64,000 nucleotides of DNA, taken from positions 56,951 to 120,950 of the forward strand of contig CAJOEX010000002.1 of assembly GCA_905233415.1 (NCBI GenBank), given 5' to 3'. This document shows, one piece after another, positions 51,930 through 62,392 of the stretch (position 1 is the first letter of the stretch; each line of letters starts with the position of its first letter). A program made the position numbers and the translations under genes. This DNA is from Paludibacteraceae bacterium (GTDB lineage Bacteria; Bacteroidota; Bacteroidia; Bacteroidales; Paludibacteraceae). The notes below the pieces were generated by a model that had not been told where the DNA came from, did no database searches, and saw only the letters and a program-made list of their open reading frames with translations.

Positions 51930-52928
51930 ATGGACATCTTGGAACGTATGCTGGCGCGGGCGAAAGCCAATCCCCGGCGCATTGTATTGCCTGAAGGAGA
52001 CGAACCCCGTACTCTTGAGGCTGCTGATTTGTTGTTGAAAGACAAAGTCGCGAACTTGATATTGATAGGCAATCCGGACGTTATTCATCAGATGGCAGCA
52101 GAGAAAGGACTGACGCATATTGATGAGGCAAAGATTATCGACCCGAAGAACAATCCGGACCTGCCGAAGTATGCCGGTTTGCTGTATGAACTGCGCAAGG
52201 CAAAGGGAATGACCGAGGAAGAAGCCGCCAAAAAAGCGCAGGACCCGCTGTATTTGGGCTGTTTGATGATTAAAGCCGGTGATGCAGACGGCGAACTGGC
52301 AGGAGCACGCGGTACGACGGCAGATACAATCCGTCCCGCTTTCCAGATTCTCAAAACCAAACCCGGAGTAGGAATCGTGAGTGGTGCATTTTTGATGCTG
52401 ACCCCTGCCCGCCATCTTGGCGATAACGGCGTTTTATTGTTTGCGGACTGCGCGGTAAATCCGTGTCCGGATGCCCGTGAATTGGCGCAGATTGCTGTTA
52501 CAACAGCCGAAACGGCACGTTCATTGGCAGGTATTGAACCGAAAGTGGCGATGTTGTCATTCTCGACGAAAGGGAGTGCCAAGCATGAACTGATAGATAA
52601 AGTTACGGAAGCAACGCGGCTTGCAAAGGAAATGGCTCCGGAGTTGGCGATAGACGGAGAATTACAGGCTGATGCCGCCTTGATTCCGAGTGTGGCAGAG
52701 AAGAAAGCCCCCGGTTCGGCAGTAGCCGGCAAAGCCAATGTGTTGGTATTCCCTGATTTGCAAGCGGGCAATATCGGATACAAACTGGTGGAGCGCTTCA
52801 GCGGAGCAGATGCAATCGGCCCGATTTTGCAGGGAATTGCAGCACCTGTGAATGATTTGAGTCGCGGCTGCAAAGTGCAGGATATTGTACAAATGGTAAT
52901 CATTACCGCCAACCAAGCAATCAACTAA
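51930..52928 (+). CDS. pta: Phosphate acetyltransferase
   Basis: A 332-residue Pta converting acetyl-CoA and phosphate to acetyl phosphate, the first step of the acetate-forming ATP pathway. Motifs: RIVLPEGDEPRTLEAADLL, GELAGARGTTADTIRPAFQILKTKPG, SFSTKGSAKHELIDKV and NVLVFPDLQAGNIGYKLVERF. It is the short, single-domain form without the DRTGG regulatory part of the E. coli enzyme. ATG 51930 (MDILERMLARAK) is used because the ORF-track start lies before the promoter. ackA follows after 44 bases. Confidence 0.95.
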   Translation: MDILERMLARAKANPRRIVLPEGDEPRTLEAADLLLKDKVANLILIGNPDVIHQMAAEKGLTHIDEAKIIDPKNNPDLPKYAGLLYELRKAKGMTEEEAAKKAQDPLYLGCLMIKAGDADGELAGARGTTADTIRPAFQILKTKPGVGIVSGAFLMLTPARHLGDNGVLLFADCAVNPCPDARELAQIAVTTAETARSLAGIEPKVAMLSFSTKGSAKHELIDKVTEATRLAKEMAPELAIDGELQADAALIPSVAEKKAPGSAVAGKANVLVFPDLQAGNIGYKLVERFSGADAIGPILQGIAAPVNDLSRGCKVQDIVQMVIITANQAIN

Positions 52929-52972
52929 AACAGGCATTAGAAGGAAAAATAACAATTAAACATAGTAATATC

Positions 52973-54169
52973 ATGAAAATTTTAGTATTGAATTGCGGCT
53001 CATCTTCCATCAAGTATGCGCTGTATGACATGAATGACCAGAGTCTTTTGGCAGCCGGTGGCGCAGAGCGCGTCGGGATGGAAGGCTCATTCGTTAAAAT
53101 CAAGTATCCGGGTGAGAAACGTAATGTGATGCACGACATTCCGGAACATACCGAAGGTGTGAAGTTCATTTTCAGTCTGTTGACCGATCCGGAGACCGGT
53201 GTAATAAAGTCTTTGAACGAGATTGATGCCGTCGGTCACCGTATGGTTCATGGTGGCGAGAAATTTGCGGAGTCGGTTATTATCAACGGCCGTGTCATCC
53301 GTGCCTTTGAAGCGGTTAGCGATTTGGCTCCGCTGCACAATCCGGCGAACTTGAAAGGTATTCGTGCTGTGCAGGAACTGATGCCGGGTCTGCCGCAAGT
53401 AGGTGTGTTTGATACAGCTTTCCACCAGACCATGCCGGCATACGCCTACATGTACGCCATTCCGCATGAGATGTACGACCGCTACGGTGTGCGCCGTTAC
53501 GGTTTCCACGGAACGAGCCATCGCTATGTAAGCCAGCGCGTGTGCGATTTCCTTGGCGTAGATATCAACAAAGTGAAAATTATTTCCTGCCACATCGGAA
53601 ACGGCGCGTCAATCGCAGCCATCAAACGCGGCAAATGTATTGATACCACCATGGGTCTGACGCCGTTGGAGGGACTGATGATGGGAACCCGTTCCGGCGA
53701 TATTGATGGCGGAGCCATCACCTATTTGCAGAAAAAACTGCACCTCAGTCCCGATGAGATGTCCGATTTCCTGAACAAAAAATGCGGTATGGCAGGTGTG
53801 ACAGGCATTTCGTCCGACATGCGCGAAATCGAAGCCGCTTGCGCAGAAGGAAACAGACAGGCACAACTCGGTTTGGATATGTACAACTACCGTATCAAGA
53901 AATACATTGGCGCTTATGCTGCGGCGATGAACGGTTTGGATATTATCGTATTCACAGCCGGTGTAGGCGAAAATCAGGCAGGTGTGCGTTCCGACTCGCT
54001 GAAAGGTATGAAATGGATGGGCGTAGAGATTGACGAGGAACTTAATGCAAGAACCCGCGGAGAAGAAATCGTTATCTCCAAGCCGGAAAGCAAAGTGAAA
54101 GTGGTGATTATTCCTACCGACGAGGAACTGATGATTGCACGTGACACGTTGGCGCTGATTCAACAGTAA
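52973..54169 (+). CDS. ackA: Acetate kinase
   Basis: A 398-residue acetate kinase making ATP and acetate from acetyl phosphate. KILVLNCGSSSIKYALYD at the N-terminus, GHRMVHGGEKF, VFDTAFHQTMP, YGFHGTSHRYVS and SCHIGNGASIAAIKRGKCIDTTMGLTPLEGLMMGTRSGDID are all conserved. Full length. With pta it points to acetate fermentation and an anaerobic lifestyle. Its stop is a single base from the stop of the convergent tolC-like gene with no terminator hairpin between. Confidence 0.97.
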   Translation: MKILVLNCGSSSIKYALYDMNDQSLLAAGGAERVGMEGSFVKIKYPGEKRNVMHDIPEHTEGVKFIFSLLTDPETGVIKSLNEIDAVGHRMVHGGEKFAESVIINGRVIRAFEAVSDLAPLHNPANLKGIRAVQELMPGLPQVGVFDTAFHQTMPAYAYMYAIPHEMYDRYGVRRYGFHGTSHRYVSQRVCDFLGVDINKVKIISCHIGNGASIAAIKRGKCIDTTMGLTPLEGLMMGTRSGDIDGGAITYLQKKLHLSPDEMSDFLNKKCGMAGVTGISSDMREIEAACAEGNRQAQLGLDMYNYRIKKYIGAYAAAMNGLDIIVFTAGVGENQAGVRSDSLKGMKWMGVEIDEELNARTRGEEIVISKPESKVKVVIIPTDEELMIARDTLALIQQ

Positions 54170-54170
54170 G

Positions 54171-55535
54171 TTACCAAATCAGGTCAGAATAGTGGCGCAG
54201 ATGGATTTTGTAGGCGATTTGAGCGTCAGACAAGTCCGTCTGCGCTTGCGTTTTGTTCATTTGTGCCTGGAGCAACTCGATGATGGTAGCTCGTCCGGCT
54301 TCGTAGTTGACGAGAGTTTGGGTGTATGCATCTTCGGCGTGCTGTTTCATTTTTTCCTGTAGCAGGAGCAGGGCTTGTGCTTCTGTTACCTGGTCATAAG
54401 CCTGTTGCGTACGAAGATCCAATTGTTGCCCAAGGTATTCGGCATCCAATTGTGCCTGCTGTAGCGCATAATTTTTTTCGCGAAGTTTATGACCTGTTTC
54501 CCACCAGCCGGTAAGCGGCACTTGAAGGGTGACGAACAGGGCTCCGTTGCCTATTTTGCTGTATAGTCCGTCGCGAAGGATATTTGCCTGCCACTGGCTG
54601 TAACTGTAATTGGCTCCGACGGCGAGTTGTGGCAAGGCGTCTGCAAGAGTCATCCTGCGTTCCAGTTCCGCCGCACGAACTTGTAGGGCGAGCAGCTGGT
54701 GTTCCGGTGTAGAAGTACCATTTTGCTGTCGGATAGCTTCGCTGCCGGAGGCATGGCTGGTTTGGTCTGTCAAAATGATGAGTGAGTCGGGATTATCATA
54801 TCCGATAGCAAGCGCCAAAGCGCGTTTGGCAAGTCGGAGACCGCTTTCCAGTTGAAGCTGTTTGCGTTCAATTTCATTCCGGCGAATAGTTACCTGTGTG
54901 AGGTCGGAAGGCAAAGCCAATCCTGCATTTATTGCTGCATTGACGGATATATATAAGGTGTCAAGGAGTTGAAAGGCTTCGTCTATAATCTTTTGCTTCT
55001 GTTGCAAGCCATAAACTAACCAGTAGCTTTCTTCAGCTTGTTCGAGTTGGTCACGTTCTTCTATTTCGGCTTGCAGTTTGGCGGCTTCTACACCTACTTT
55101 TGCCAGTTTGTTGCCTGCCACAATCTTGCCTCCGAAGAAGACAGGTTGCACGGCGGTCACACCAACCAGATAGCCGTGCTGAAAGAGATTGAGCGAATTT
55201 TGTAGCCCCAATGCTTCGCCGTAATTCCCGTACAGAGTGGTAAGCAGGTCTCGTACTGACGCATTGCCGATGTCATCTATTCCCACGTCAATGAGAGGGT
55301 GCAAAGCATGAAAGCCGAACGCAGAGGCTTTTACCTGTGGGAAATACTTCGTCAGGGCTTGCGCTTTTACTTCCTCCGCCCGCTTGACGCTCAGTTCCGC
55401 TTTTCGGACAGCTGGATTATTGCGTCGCGCCATTTCCAGGCAGGAGTCCAATGTCAGCGGTTCGACTGCCGTAGCAGTGCCCGTCAGCAATTGGATTGCA
55501 ACGGCGAAAAGTAATATGTAGAGGCGTTTGGTCAT
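54171..55535 (-). CDS. TolC family outer membrane efflux protein
   Basis: A 454-residue outer-membrane channel. Signal peptide MTKRLYILLFAVAIQLLTGTATA, then two outer-membrane-efflux repeats with long helices (LTLDSCLEMARRNNPAVRKAELSVKRAEEVKAQ; AYTQTLVNYEAGRATIIELLQAQMNKTQAQTDLSDAQIAYKIHL). It completes the tripartite pump with the two genes upstream. ATG 55535 overlapping the RND stop (ATGA) replaces the longer ORF-track start at 55646. Confidence 0.92.
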   Translation of the reverse strand: MTKRLYILLFAVAIQLLTGTATAVEPLTLDSCLEMARRNNPAVRKAELSVKRAEEVKAQALTKYFPQVKASAFGFHALHPLIDVGIDDIGNASVRDLLTTLYGNYGEALGLQNSLNLFQHGYLVGVTAVQPVFFGGKIVAGNKLAKVGVEAAKLQAEIEERDQLEQAEESYWLVYGLQQKQKIIDEAFQLLDTLYISVNAAINAGLALPSDLTQVTIRRNEIERKQLQLESGLRLAKRALALAIGYDNPDSLIILTDQTSHASGSEAIRQQNGTSTPEHQLLALQVRAAELERRMTLADALPQLAVGANYSYSQWQANILRDGLYSKIGNGALFVTLQVPLTGWWETGHKLREKNYALQQAQLDAEYLGQQLDLRTQQAYDQVTEAQALLLLQEKMKQHAEDAYTQTLVNYEAGRATIIELLQAQMNKTQAQTDLSDAQIAYKIHLRHYSDLIW

Positions 55536-58500
55536 TTTGTGTCGTTGCGTTGATAGACTTTCCAATAGACAACCGGCAAAATGGTTACGGTAAGCGGCAA
55601 AGTAAAGATAGTACCAAAGCAGATTACTACGCCCATCGGCATCCAAAGGCTGGTGTGTGCCAAAATCATCGGTAACACGCCCAAAGCGGTTGTGGCACTG
55701 GTGAGAAAGACCGGTCTCATTCTTCGTAAACCTGCTTGGAAAGCCGCTTCGCGGTAGGTGAGTTGCTTGAATCGCCGCGTGTCTTCGGCATATTCGTACA
55801 TCATAATTGCATTTCGGACGATAATACCAATCAGACTGACAATTCCCAAAACCGCTGTAATGGAAATGTCAAGGTCGAATATCCATAACCCGAGCATCGA
55901 ACCGAAAATGCAAAGCAGGGAACTGGACAGCGCCAACATAGCCAAACCGAGTTTGCCAAAGTGATAGAGCATTAAAATCAGCATAACCGCTAATGCCGCT
56001 ACGATAGACCAGAGAATCTGCGGGACAATGAGGTCATTGATGGCGCTCAATCCGCCGTAAGTTATCTCCACATCTTCAGGCAAATCGGGAATATTTTTGT
56101 TTATCCACTGTTTGACCTTTTTTTCGGCATCCACCGAACTGACTGTTCCGCGCAGGTCTGCCCCGATGGTGATGGTGCGCACAGCGTTCCTGTGTTCCAG
56201 CGAGGTATGGTGCCAAGCAGGTTCCAAGTCAGCCACTTGCCGCAGCGGAACCCATGTGCCGGGTATGGCTGTTGGAACAGGGATAGAACCAAGCCGTTCC
56301 GGTGTAATGGTTTCGTAACCTTGAGTATAAAGAACGACAGGCACCGCATATGAACCTTCGTAAAGCGTTGTGATGGTTGCCCCTTGTGTTGCTTGCCGCA
56401 AATAGAGGGAAAGAATGGTTTCTGTCACACCTAAACGCGTTGCTTCATCGGGTTTGAGAACGATACGTGTCCCCGCCGCTGTGTTGTCGTAATCGGAATG
56501 AACCCATTGCAATTCGGGCAGCTGCTTCATAAACCTCAATATACTGTCGGCATAGACCGCCATTTGTTCGAAGTTTTCACCTTGCACGCGTATTTCCAGC
56601 GGATTCTTGACCGCCTGATAGTCCAGTTGCTTGAAGCGTGCATAAGCATTTGGAAAAAAGTCTTCATACCGTGAACCGTATTCTTTGAGAATGTGGGAAG
56701 TGGCTTTGCCGGACTTGGTGTTTACGATTAGTTGTGCATAGTTTGGGTGCGGCATTTGCGGGGTGTAAGTGGCGTGGAAACGGGGCGAGGATTGGCCGAT
56801 GAAACTGGTGATACTTGTGACACGTTTGTCAGCACGCAGAATGCGGGCAAGGGAATCTGCAACAAGCGCACTCTGTTCGGGTGTTGAACCTTCCCGCAAA
56901 TGGATTTCTACGGCAAAGAACTCGCGTTCCGCTTTCGGAAGCAACTGCAAGTTGAGGCGCGTCATCAGAAACAGACCGATTGCCAACGAACAGGAAAGCA
57001 TACTCCATACAATAACCGTACGGTCAAAGCAGCGCTGGAGAATCTTTCTGTAAGTTGCCTGCAGCCATGCGAAAAACTTGTTTTGTGCACGCTCGAAGAC
57101 ATTGAGTTCGCTCTCGCTGCGTTGTTTGATGAAGCGGAAAGAGAGATAGGGAGTAACCCATGACGCATAAAAAATACTGGCACCAAGTGCAAACAGTACT
57201 GCAAACGGGAACAATTGTACAAACTCACCCAACGGCCCTTCGATAATGCGGGTCATCGGGAAGAACATGCCGCTGATAGCCATCGTCGCGAGTGACATCG
57301 GCACAAACAAGGCACTTGTGCTTACTACGGCGGAATACCACCGTGAATGTCCACGCTCCAGTTGGTTGGTGTAACCGTCTATCACGATTACCGAGTCATC
57401 TACGATCATTCCCAATACGAAAATCAGTGCCGCCAAGGTGACCGTGTTCAGTTCGATGCTGGTGAGGTACATCAACCCGATGCAGATGGCTGTGCACACC
57501 GGCACGCCTGTTGAAGCCACCAAGGCTGTGCGCAACGGAAACAAAAGCAGCATGACCAGAATCACCACCAGTATTGAAATGACGATGTCACGCAGAAAGG
57601 AAACAACCGAGTCATTGACTACTTTCGGCTGGTCTGTAATGCGGTGGAAACGGATATCCGGCGGAAGAAGTGCTGCGGCTTCTTGCAGTTGTTTGTCCAC
57701 TTTATTTCCAAAGGCGACGATATTATTGCCGGGAACCATCTCAAGATTTAAGATGAGACAGGAAGCACCGTCATGCTCGACATATTTCTTTGCTTTTTGG
57801 TAGCGCCGTTCTATAGTTGCTATGTCTTTCAGCCGGATAGAAGCGCCTGTTGCAGGGTCGGCCAGCACAATCTGCTCCTGAATCTCGTATTCGGACTGAT
57901 ATGGAATAACGACTTGTAGTGAACCGTTTCCATCGCTTTCTCCACCGACAGTACGCAGCCCCTGCAATGCCAGTTGTGCCTGAATGGCTGTCGGGCTGAT
58001 ATGGTACATGGACAGCCGTTCCGGGTCAATGGTAATGGCAATTTCTTCGGTTTGCTGCCCCATAATACGCAGTTTGCCCATTTCAGGGATGGTTCGGAGC
58101 CGTGTACATATTTGTTTGGCGAACTGCTCCAGTTCACGCGGACTGCGTTCCGGACTCTCTACGGCTATTAACAGAGATGAGGTGTTCCCGAAATCATCTA
58201 TGACAACCGTCTCCAGCACACCGGTCGGCAACGCAGTTTGTTTGAGCAGGGGCAGACCGGCACGTATTTTTGTCCATGCACCCGCATTGTCCCTAACGCT
58301 GTTGCGAATCATCACATAGACATAGGTGATTCCGTCTTCTGTGACACTGAAAGTCTGGTCTTTGAGGACTTCCTCAAACGAGTTGATATAGTCCTCCAGC
58401 GGCATTGTCACCTGCTCTTCCATTTCCTCAGCTGTGACACCCGGATAGATGGCGGCTACAATTCCCTGACGGATGGTGAATTGTGGAAACTCGTCCTTGT

Positions 58501-58606
58501 TGAGTTGGGGCAGAGACCATATGCCGAAAACCATTAGCGCGAGAAAAACCGCCATCACGATTCCGTGCTGGCGCATTGCTCCCTCTATATGCTTTCGGAC
58601 TTTCAT
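55532..58606 (-). CDS. RND family efflux transporter permease
   Basis: A 1024-residue inner-membrane antiporter of the AcrB/HAE type with twelve helices and two periplasmic loops. The proton-relay acidic pair is in VLGMIVDDSVIVIDGYTNQLERG; GVTAEEMEEQVTMPLEDYINSFEEV near the N-terminus and LIGIIVRNAIMMYEYAED and RRMRPVFLTSATTALGVLPMI in the C-terminal half are characteristic. Substrates unknown. The start at ATG 58606 (MKVRKHIEG) overlaps the adaptor gene stop by 4 bases, preferable to the ORF-track start at 58621. Confidence 0.94.
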   Translation of the reverse strand: MKVRKHIEGAMRQHGIVMAVFLALMVFGIWSLPQLNKDEFPQFTIRQGIVAAIYPGVTAEEMEEQVTMPLEDYINSFEEVLKDQTFSVTEDGITYVYVMIRNSVRDNAGAWTKIRAGLPLLKQTALPTGVLETVVIDDFGNTSSLLIAVESPERSPRELEQFAKQICTRLRTIPEMGKLRIMGQQTEEIAITIDPERLSMYHISPTAIQAQLALQGLRTVGGESDGNGSLQVVIPYQSEYEIQEQIVLADPATGASIRLKDIATIERRYQKAKKYVEHDGASCLILNLEMVPGNNIVAFGNKVDKQLQEAAALLPPDIRFHRITDQPKVVNDSVVSFLRDIVISILVVILVMLLLFPLRTALVASTGVPVCTAICIGLMYLTSIELNTVTLAALIFVLGMIVDDSVIVIDGYTNQLERGHSRWYSAVVSTSALFVPMSLATMAISGMFFPMTRIIEGPLGEFVQLFPFAVLFALGASIFYASWVTPYLSFRFIKQRSESELNVFERAQNKFFAWLQATYRKILQRCFDRTVIVWSMLSCSLAIGLFLMTRLNLQLLPKAEREFFAVEIHLREGSTPEQSALVADSLARILRADKRVTSITSFIGQSSPRFHATYTPQMPHPNYAQLIVNTKSGKATSHILKEYGSRYEDFFPNAYARFKQLDYQAVKNPLEIRVQGENFEQMAVYADSILRFMKQLPELQWVHSDYDNTAAGTRIVLKPDEATRLGVTETILSLYLRQATQGATITTLYEGSYAVPVVLYTQGYETITPERLGSIPVPTAIPGTWVPLRQVADLEPAWHHTSLEHRNAVRTITIGADLRGTVSSVDAEKKVKQWINKNIPDLPEDVEITYGGLSAINDLIVPQILWSIVAALAVMLILMLYHFGKLGLAMLALSSSLLCIFGSMLGLWIFDLDISITAVLGIVSLIGIIVRNAIMMYEYAEDTRRFKQLTYREAAFQAGLRRMRPVFLTSATTALGVLPMILAHTSLWMPMGVVICFGTIFTLPLTVTILPVVYWKVYQRNDTK

Positions 58607-59622
58607 TCGGTCACTTGACAACCTTTATATAGTTTCTGGAATCCTTCTACCACCAAACGGTCACCGGCTTGCAGACCTTCTTTTACCCGCACACCGTTGG
58701 CAAGATAACCGTCCACAATGATGTCGCGGCGGGCTGCTTTGCCGGCTTCAATCACCCATACAGTCGGACCTTGCGGCATCAATAGCACACAATGGGCGGG
58801 AATGATGATCTCGCCGGTATTTGCGTTTTTCTGCTGATTGCCGACCGTTACTTTCCCGACCATTCCCGGCATAAGTTCACGGGTTCCGCCTGAAATTTCG
58901 GCAGTTACGGAATAGGAGTGGGTGACAGGATTGGCACTAACGCTTTTTTCGGTGATACGTATCGGCAGTACGCTGTTTATGGCAGGCACTTCGATTTCTC
59001 CGCGACCGTTGGAGATACTGTTTATTTCACTTTCCGGCACGCCGAAACGCACTATCAGGGAAGACAAATCCAATAACGAGAACAGTTTTATCCCCGGGCT
59101 GACTGTCTGCCCGACAGTTATGTCAAAACCGCTGACTACACCGTCAAACGGGGCATATATGGTGCATTCCTCAACCAGCCGTTGTGCCGTCTCAACCATT
59201 GACTGTGCCTGTGTCAGTTTGCTTTCAATCTCCACCATCTGTTGGTCTGTTACGGCACCTTTGGCATATACTTGTTTGGCGCGGTTGTATCCGTCTTCGG
59301 CGTGGCGGAGGGATGCTTCCGCCGAGCGTAATGCATTGCCCGCCTGCGTGCTGTCAATCCGCAACAGGACTTGTCCTTTGCGCACACGTTCACCGTTGCG
59401 GCAGCCTGTTTCCGTCACCCGGCCTGCAGACTGCATACTGAGCGGGGTCTCACGACTTGCTTCAATCGTTCCTATATAGCGGGAACTCGTCTGCATAGCC
59501 TGAGGCTGTACGACTATTGTTTCTACGCGTATCGGTGCAGGTTCTTTTGCCTTGCGCTCTATTTTTGCGCAACTGCAAAGTACGATGATTGCGAGGACTG
59601 CTATTGACAACCGGTAACCCAT
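58603..59622 (-). CDS. RND efflux periplasmic adaptor, lipoprotein
   Basis: A 339-residue HlyD/AcrA-type membrane fusion protein anchored as a lipoprotein (MGYRLSIAVLAIIVLCSCAK). The biotinyl-lipoyl hairpin flanks a coiled coil (RETPLSMQSAGRVTETGCRNGERVRKGQVLLRIDSTQA ... APFDGVVSGFDITVGQTVSPG), followed by beta-barrel and membrane-proximal domains. It links the RND pump to the TolC protein. ATG 59622, preceded by AAGGAATTAAAG, is preferred to the GTG start of the ORF track. Begins 5 bases after the small lipoprotein gene. Confidence 0.93.
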   Translation of the reverse strand: MGYRLSIAVLAIIVLCSCAKIERKAKEPAPIRVETIVVQPQAMQTSSRYIGTIEASRETPLSMQSAGRVTETGCRNGERVRKGQVLLRIDSTQAGNALRSAEASLRHAEDGYNRAKQVYAKGAVTDQQMVEIESKLTQAQSMVETAQRLVEECTIYAPFDGVVSGFDITVGQTVSPGIKLFSLLDLSSLIVRFGVPESEINSISNGRGEIEVPAINSVLPIRITEKSVSANPVTHSYSVTAEISGGTRELMPGMVGKVTVGNQQKNANTGEIIIPAHCVLLMPQGPTVWVIEAGKAARRDIIVDGYLANGVRVKEGLQAGDRLVVEGFQKLYKGCQVTE

Positions 59623-59627
59623 AATCT

Positions 59628-60047
59628 TTAATTCCTTTTGCACAATAAGGTCAGTTTTTCAGCATCTACGTCTGTACTGTGGTAAGACAGTTCAAAGAGC
59701 AGGGTTTGCTCAAAGCGTTCACCTTGACCGTTGACAGTAACGGGATAAAGCTGCGTATTGTATGTCAGATTGCGTTCCAGTTCCTTGAGCACAATATGCG
59801 AGTCGCTGACTCCGGCATTTGTAGCGTAGGCAGGACCTTCCATCGCGTTGAAGGTAATCAGGACGCTGTCGGCACTGAGGCGTACGATTTCCATGGCACC
59901 CATTTCATGAGGAAGGGCAACGGTATCGCCTTTGATGATGGCGGAGCCGCTGATTTTGTACGAGTAGTTGCCCGCAATGTCTTTTGCGGCATCGCTGCAA
60001 CCGGCAAAAACAAGTGCCAGACAAACTAAGAAGACAAATCGTTTCAT
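59628..60047 (-). CDS. Small lipoprotein leading the RND operon
   Basis: A 139-residue lipoprotein (MKRFVFLVCLALVFAGCSDA; Cys17). The mature part (DIAGNYSYKISGSAIIKGDTVALP, MEIVRLSADSVLITFNAMEG, FELSYHSTDVDAEKLTLLCKRN) looks like a small beta-sheet domain of the lipocalin-like kind, but I do not recognise the family. ATG 60047 lies within the transcript from the promoter at 60080-60111; the ORF-track start does not. Being first in the efflux operon, it may sense or bind the pumped compound; that is speculation. Confidence 0.75.
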   Translation of the reverse strand: MKRFVFLVCLALVFAGCSDAAKDIAGNYSYKISGSAIIKGDTVALPHEMGAMEIVRLSADSVLITFNAMEGPAYATNAGVSDSHIVLKELERNLTYNTQLYPVTVNGQGERFEQTLLFELSYHSTDVDAEKLTLLCKRN

Positions 60048-60079
60048 ATAGCGTAAAAAATTAGTCGTAAAACTGCGTG

Positions 60080-60111
60080 CAAAATTACTGCTTTTTAGGG
60101 ACATACACAAA
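60080..60111 (-). promoter_or_regulatory. Promoter of RND efflux operon
   Basis: Minus-strand TTTG at 60108-60111, 20-base spacer, TAATTTTG at 60080-60087. Confidence 0.75.
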
Positions 60112-60137
60112 TTTTTGGGGTAAAAAGTATATACTGC

Positions 60138-60770
60138 CTACAACTGCCCTGCTTCAACAAGATTGATTACACGCTCGATGATGCGGTCCTTGTCGGCGCC
60201 GTCGTAGCCTTCTTTCAGGTCGTTTTTGAATAATTTGGCGATGAACTGCCAGAAGTCTGCCGCAGCCTTTCCACGGTATTGCTTGATAAGTTCATAACTG
60301 GTGCGGTCGGACTCGCGGTCCATCAGTTTCATCAGCATTCTGCCTTGCGAAGCGTACATTCCGCGAAAGTCTTTTTCGTACTTCCGGAATAGATACCGTT
60401 CGTACTTTCGCCACCATTGCCGCCGTTCCTTGTCGGTTGCCAGTTTCGCCAGTTCCGCATCGGCATAAGCCATGTCTTGGGTTATCATTTTGGCATAGGG
60501 CAGGGTCTTCTTGACGTCCCGGACGGTTTTCCAGTAAAAGCGTTCCTGCTTTTTGTTCTGAAACCGCATAGGCGGATAGACGTAAACGTCGTGCAAAAAA
60601 GCCAGAAAGAATGTGTCCTTGCCCTGTACGAGCATTGGAATCGAATCGTACGAAGCAGCGGCAGCGGGCGTAAAGCTCGCTGCCAGAACAATCAACAATA
60701 TGTAGATTTTAGTACGCAATGGCAAAAACAACACGTCTCGGCGACGGTTTGCCCGTAACCATGCACACAC
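60138..60770 (-). CDS. DUF4294 family protein
   Basis: Up to 210 residues. After a hydrophobic leader ([21 protein letters not shown]) comes the DUF4294-type body: [48 protein letters not shown], then [69 protein letters not shown]. Exported; function unknown. The ATG at 60770 would overlap proS by 62 bases; TTG codons at 60725 or 60719 would give a more usual signal peptide, so the start is uncertain. Confidence 0.78.
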   Translation of the reverse strand: MCAWLRANRRRDVLFLPLRTKIYILLIVLAASFTPAAAASYDSIPMLVQGKDTFFLAFLHDVYVYPPMRFQNKKQERFYWKTVRDVKKTLPYAKMITQDMAYADAELAKLATDKERRQWWRKYERYLFRKYEKDFRGMYASQGRMLMKLMDRESDRTSYELIKQYRGKAAADFWQFIAKLFKNDLKEGYDGADKDRIIERVINLVEAGQL

Positions 60771-62199
60771 CGGGTTCTTCTTTGTAGCCCGGAAGCGCTT
60801 CCAACGGAATGCAGCGGATGGTTGCCTTAGTCTCTTCCTTGATGCGTTCTTCCGTTTCGGGAGTGCCGTCCCAGTGGCATAGCAGAAAACCGCCTTTCTT
60901 TATTTCCTCTTTGAACTCTTCATAACTGTTGCACTCACGCGTATTGGCTATACGGTAATTGAGTGCTTTGGTATAGCAGTTCTTCTGAATCTCTTCAAGC
61001 AACGAGAGCAGTTTTTCTTCGATTCCGTCAAGAGAAACGGTCTCTTTGGTGAGCGTATCACGGCGTGCCACTTCTATCGTTCCGTTCTCCAAATCGCGAC
61101 CGCCCATTGCCAAGCGGACAGGCACACCCTTCAACTCATAATCCGCAAACTTATAGCCCGGAGTGTATTTGTCCGTCGTATCCACTTTGATGCGCACACC
61201 GGCCTTTTGGAGTTTCTCAAGAATCGGATTCATACGGTTCAGAATCGCATTAAGCTGCTCCTCCGTTTTGAAAATAGGCACAAGCACAATCTGTATTGGG
61301 GCGAGATGCGGCGGCAGAACAAGACCGTTGTCATCAGAATGGGTCATAATCAAAGCACCCATCAGACGCGTCGAAACACCCCATGAGGTTGCCCACACAT
61401 ATTCGTATTTGTTCTCTTTGCTCAGGAACTGCACATCAAACGACTTGGCGAAATTCTGACCGAGGAAGTGGGACGTTCCTGCCTGCAAAGCCTTGCCGTC
61501 CTGCATCATCGCCTCAATGCAATAGGTGTTCAACGCACCTGCAAAGCGTTCGTTCGGCGACTTGACGCCCTTCACAACAGGAATAGCCATCACATTTTCC
61601 GCAAAGTCGGCATAAACGTCTAACATCCTGCGGGCATAGGCTTCCGCTTCCTCTTTCGTGGCATGAGCCGTATGGCCTTCCTGCCAAAGGAACTCTGCCG
61701 TGCGGAGGAACAAACGCGTACGCATCTCCCAACGCATCACATTGCACCACTGGTTGCACAGTATCGGCAGGTCACGGTACGAGGAAATCCAGTTCTTGTA
61801 GGTGGACCAGATTATCGTCTCGGACGTCGGACGGATTATCAGCTCTTCCTCTAACTTGGCGTTCGGGTCAACCACTACGCCTTTTCCGTTCGGGTCGTTC
61901 ATCAGACGGTGGTGTGTCACCACCGCGCATTCCTTCGCAAAGCCTTCCACATGCTCGGCTTCACGGCTCAAAAACGATTTCGGAATCAGTAGCGGAAAAT
62001 AGGCGTTTTTGACACCTTGCTCCTTGAAACGACGATCCAATTCATGCTGAATCGTCTCCCATATCGCATAACCGTACGGCTTGATGACCATGCAACCGCG
62101 TACTGCCGACTGCTCTGCCAGGTCCGCTTTGACTACCAGTTCATTGTACCACTTTGAATAATCCTCTGCACGAGAGGGCAGTTTCTGAAAATTTGCCAT
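60709..62199 (-). CDS. proS: Prolyl-tRNA synthetase
   Basis: A 496-residue class II aminoacyl-tRNA synthetase. It is the shorter archaeal/eukaryote-like ProS without the bacterial editing insertion. Motif 1 region [23 protein letters not shown], motif 2 [24 protein letters not shown], motif 3 [29 protein letters not shown]; anticodon-binding domain and the C-terminal domain ending in VVFAIAY with Tyr terminal, as in that class. Promoter at 62237-62268. Confidence 0.96.
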   Translation of the reverse strand: MANFQKLPSRAEDYSKWYNELVVKADLAEQSAVRGCMVIKPYGYAIWETIQHELDRRFKEQGVKNAYFPLLIPKSFLSREAEHVEGFAKECAVVTHHRLMNDPNGKGVVVDPNAKLEEELIIRPTSETIIWSTYKNWISSYRDLPILCNQWCNVMRWEMRTRLFLRTAEFLWQEGHTAHATKEEAEAYARRMLDVYADFAENVMAIPVVKGVKSPNERFAGALNTYCIEAMMQDGKALQAGTSHFLGQNFAKSFDVQFLSKENKYEYVWATSWGVSTRLMGALIMTHSDDNGLVLPPHLAPIQIVLVPIFKTEEQLNAILNRMNPILEKLQKAGVRIKVDTTDKYTPGYKFADYELKGVPVRLAMGGRDLENGTIEVARRDTLTKETVSLDGIEEKLLSLLEEIQKNCYTKALNYRIANTRECNSYEEFKEEIKKGGFLLCHWDGTPETEERIKEETKATIRCIPLEALPGYKEEPGVCMVTGKPSPRRVVFAIAY

Positions 62200-62236
62200 T
62201 ACTTATCTGTATTTTATACGTCAACAAAAAAACGTG

Positions 62237-62268
62237 CAAAATTACAAAAAAAAATGCAACCGTGCAAA
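62237..62268 (-). promoter_or_regulatory. Promoter of proS
   Basis: Minus-strand TTTG at 62265-62268, 20-base spacer, TAATTTTG at 62237-62244. Confidence 0.75.
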
Positions 62269-62312
62269 TTTAGTTGCATTTTTTTGTAGGATTTTCAAAT
62301 TGCGCTCGCGCT

Positions 62313-62343
62313 TATTCCTCGTACGACATCCATTCTTCGTGGA
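62313..62343 (-). repeat. Second copy of the C-terminal tail of the 108-residue gene
   Basis: This 31-base block matches 62394-62424 at 28 positions. On the minus strand both encode HEEWMSYEE followed by TAA, in the same frame, 81 bases apart; the three differences are all silent. Between them lies a GC-rich 50-base stretch with a CTCCCG/CGGGAG hairpin and in-frame stops. Confidence 0.75.
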
Positions 62344-62392
62344 CGGAGCGTCCTCCCGACGGAACGGGAGGAGCGGCATCCGCCTAGGAGGG

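Noticed and set aside
51756-52415. N-terminal 220 residues of the 732-residue ORF in the ORF track
   Set aside because: They are antisense to pta and lie upstream of a good promoter; the signal peptide begins at the internal Met at 51755.
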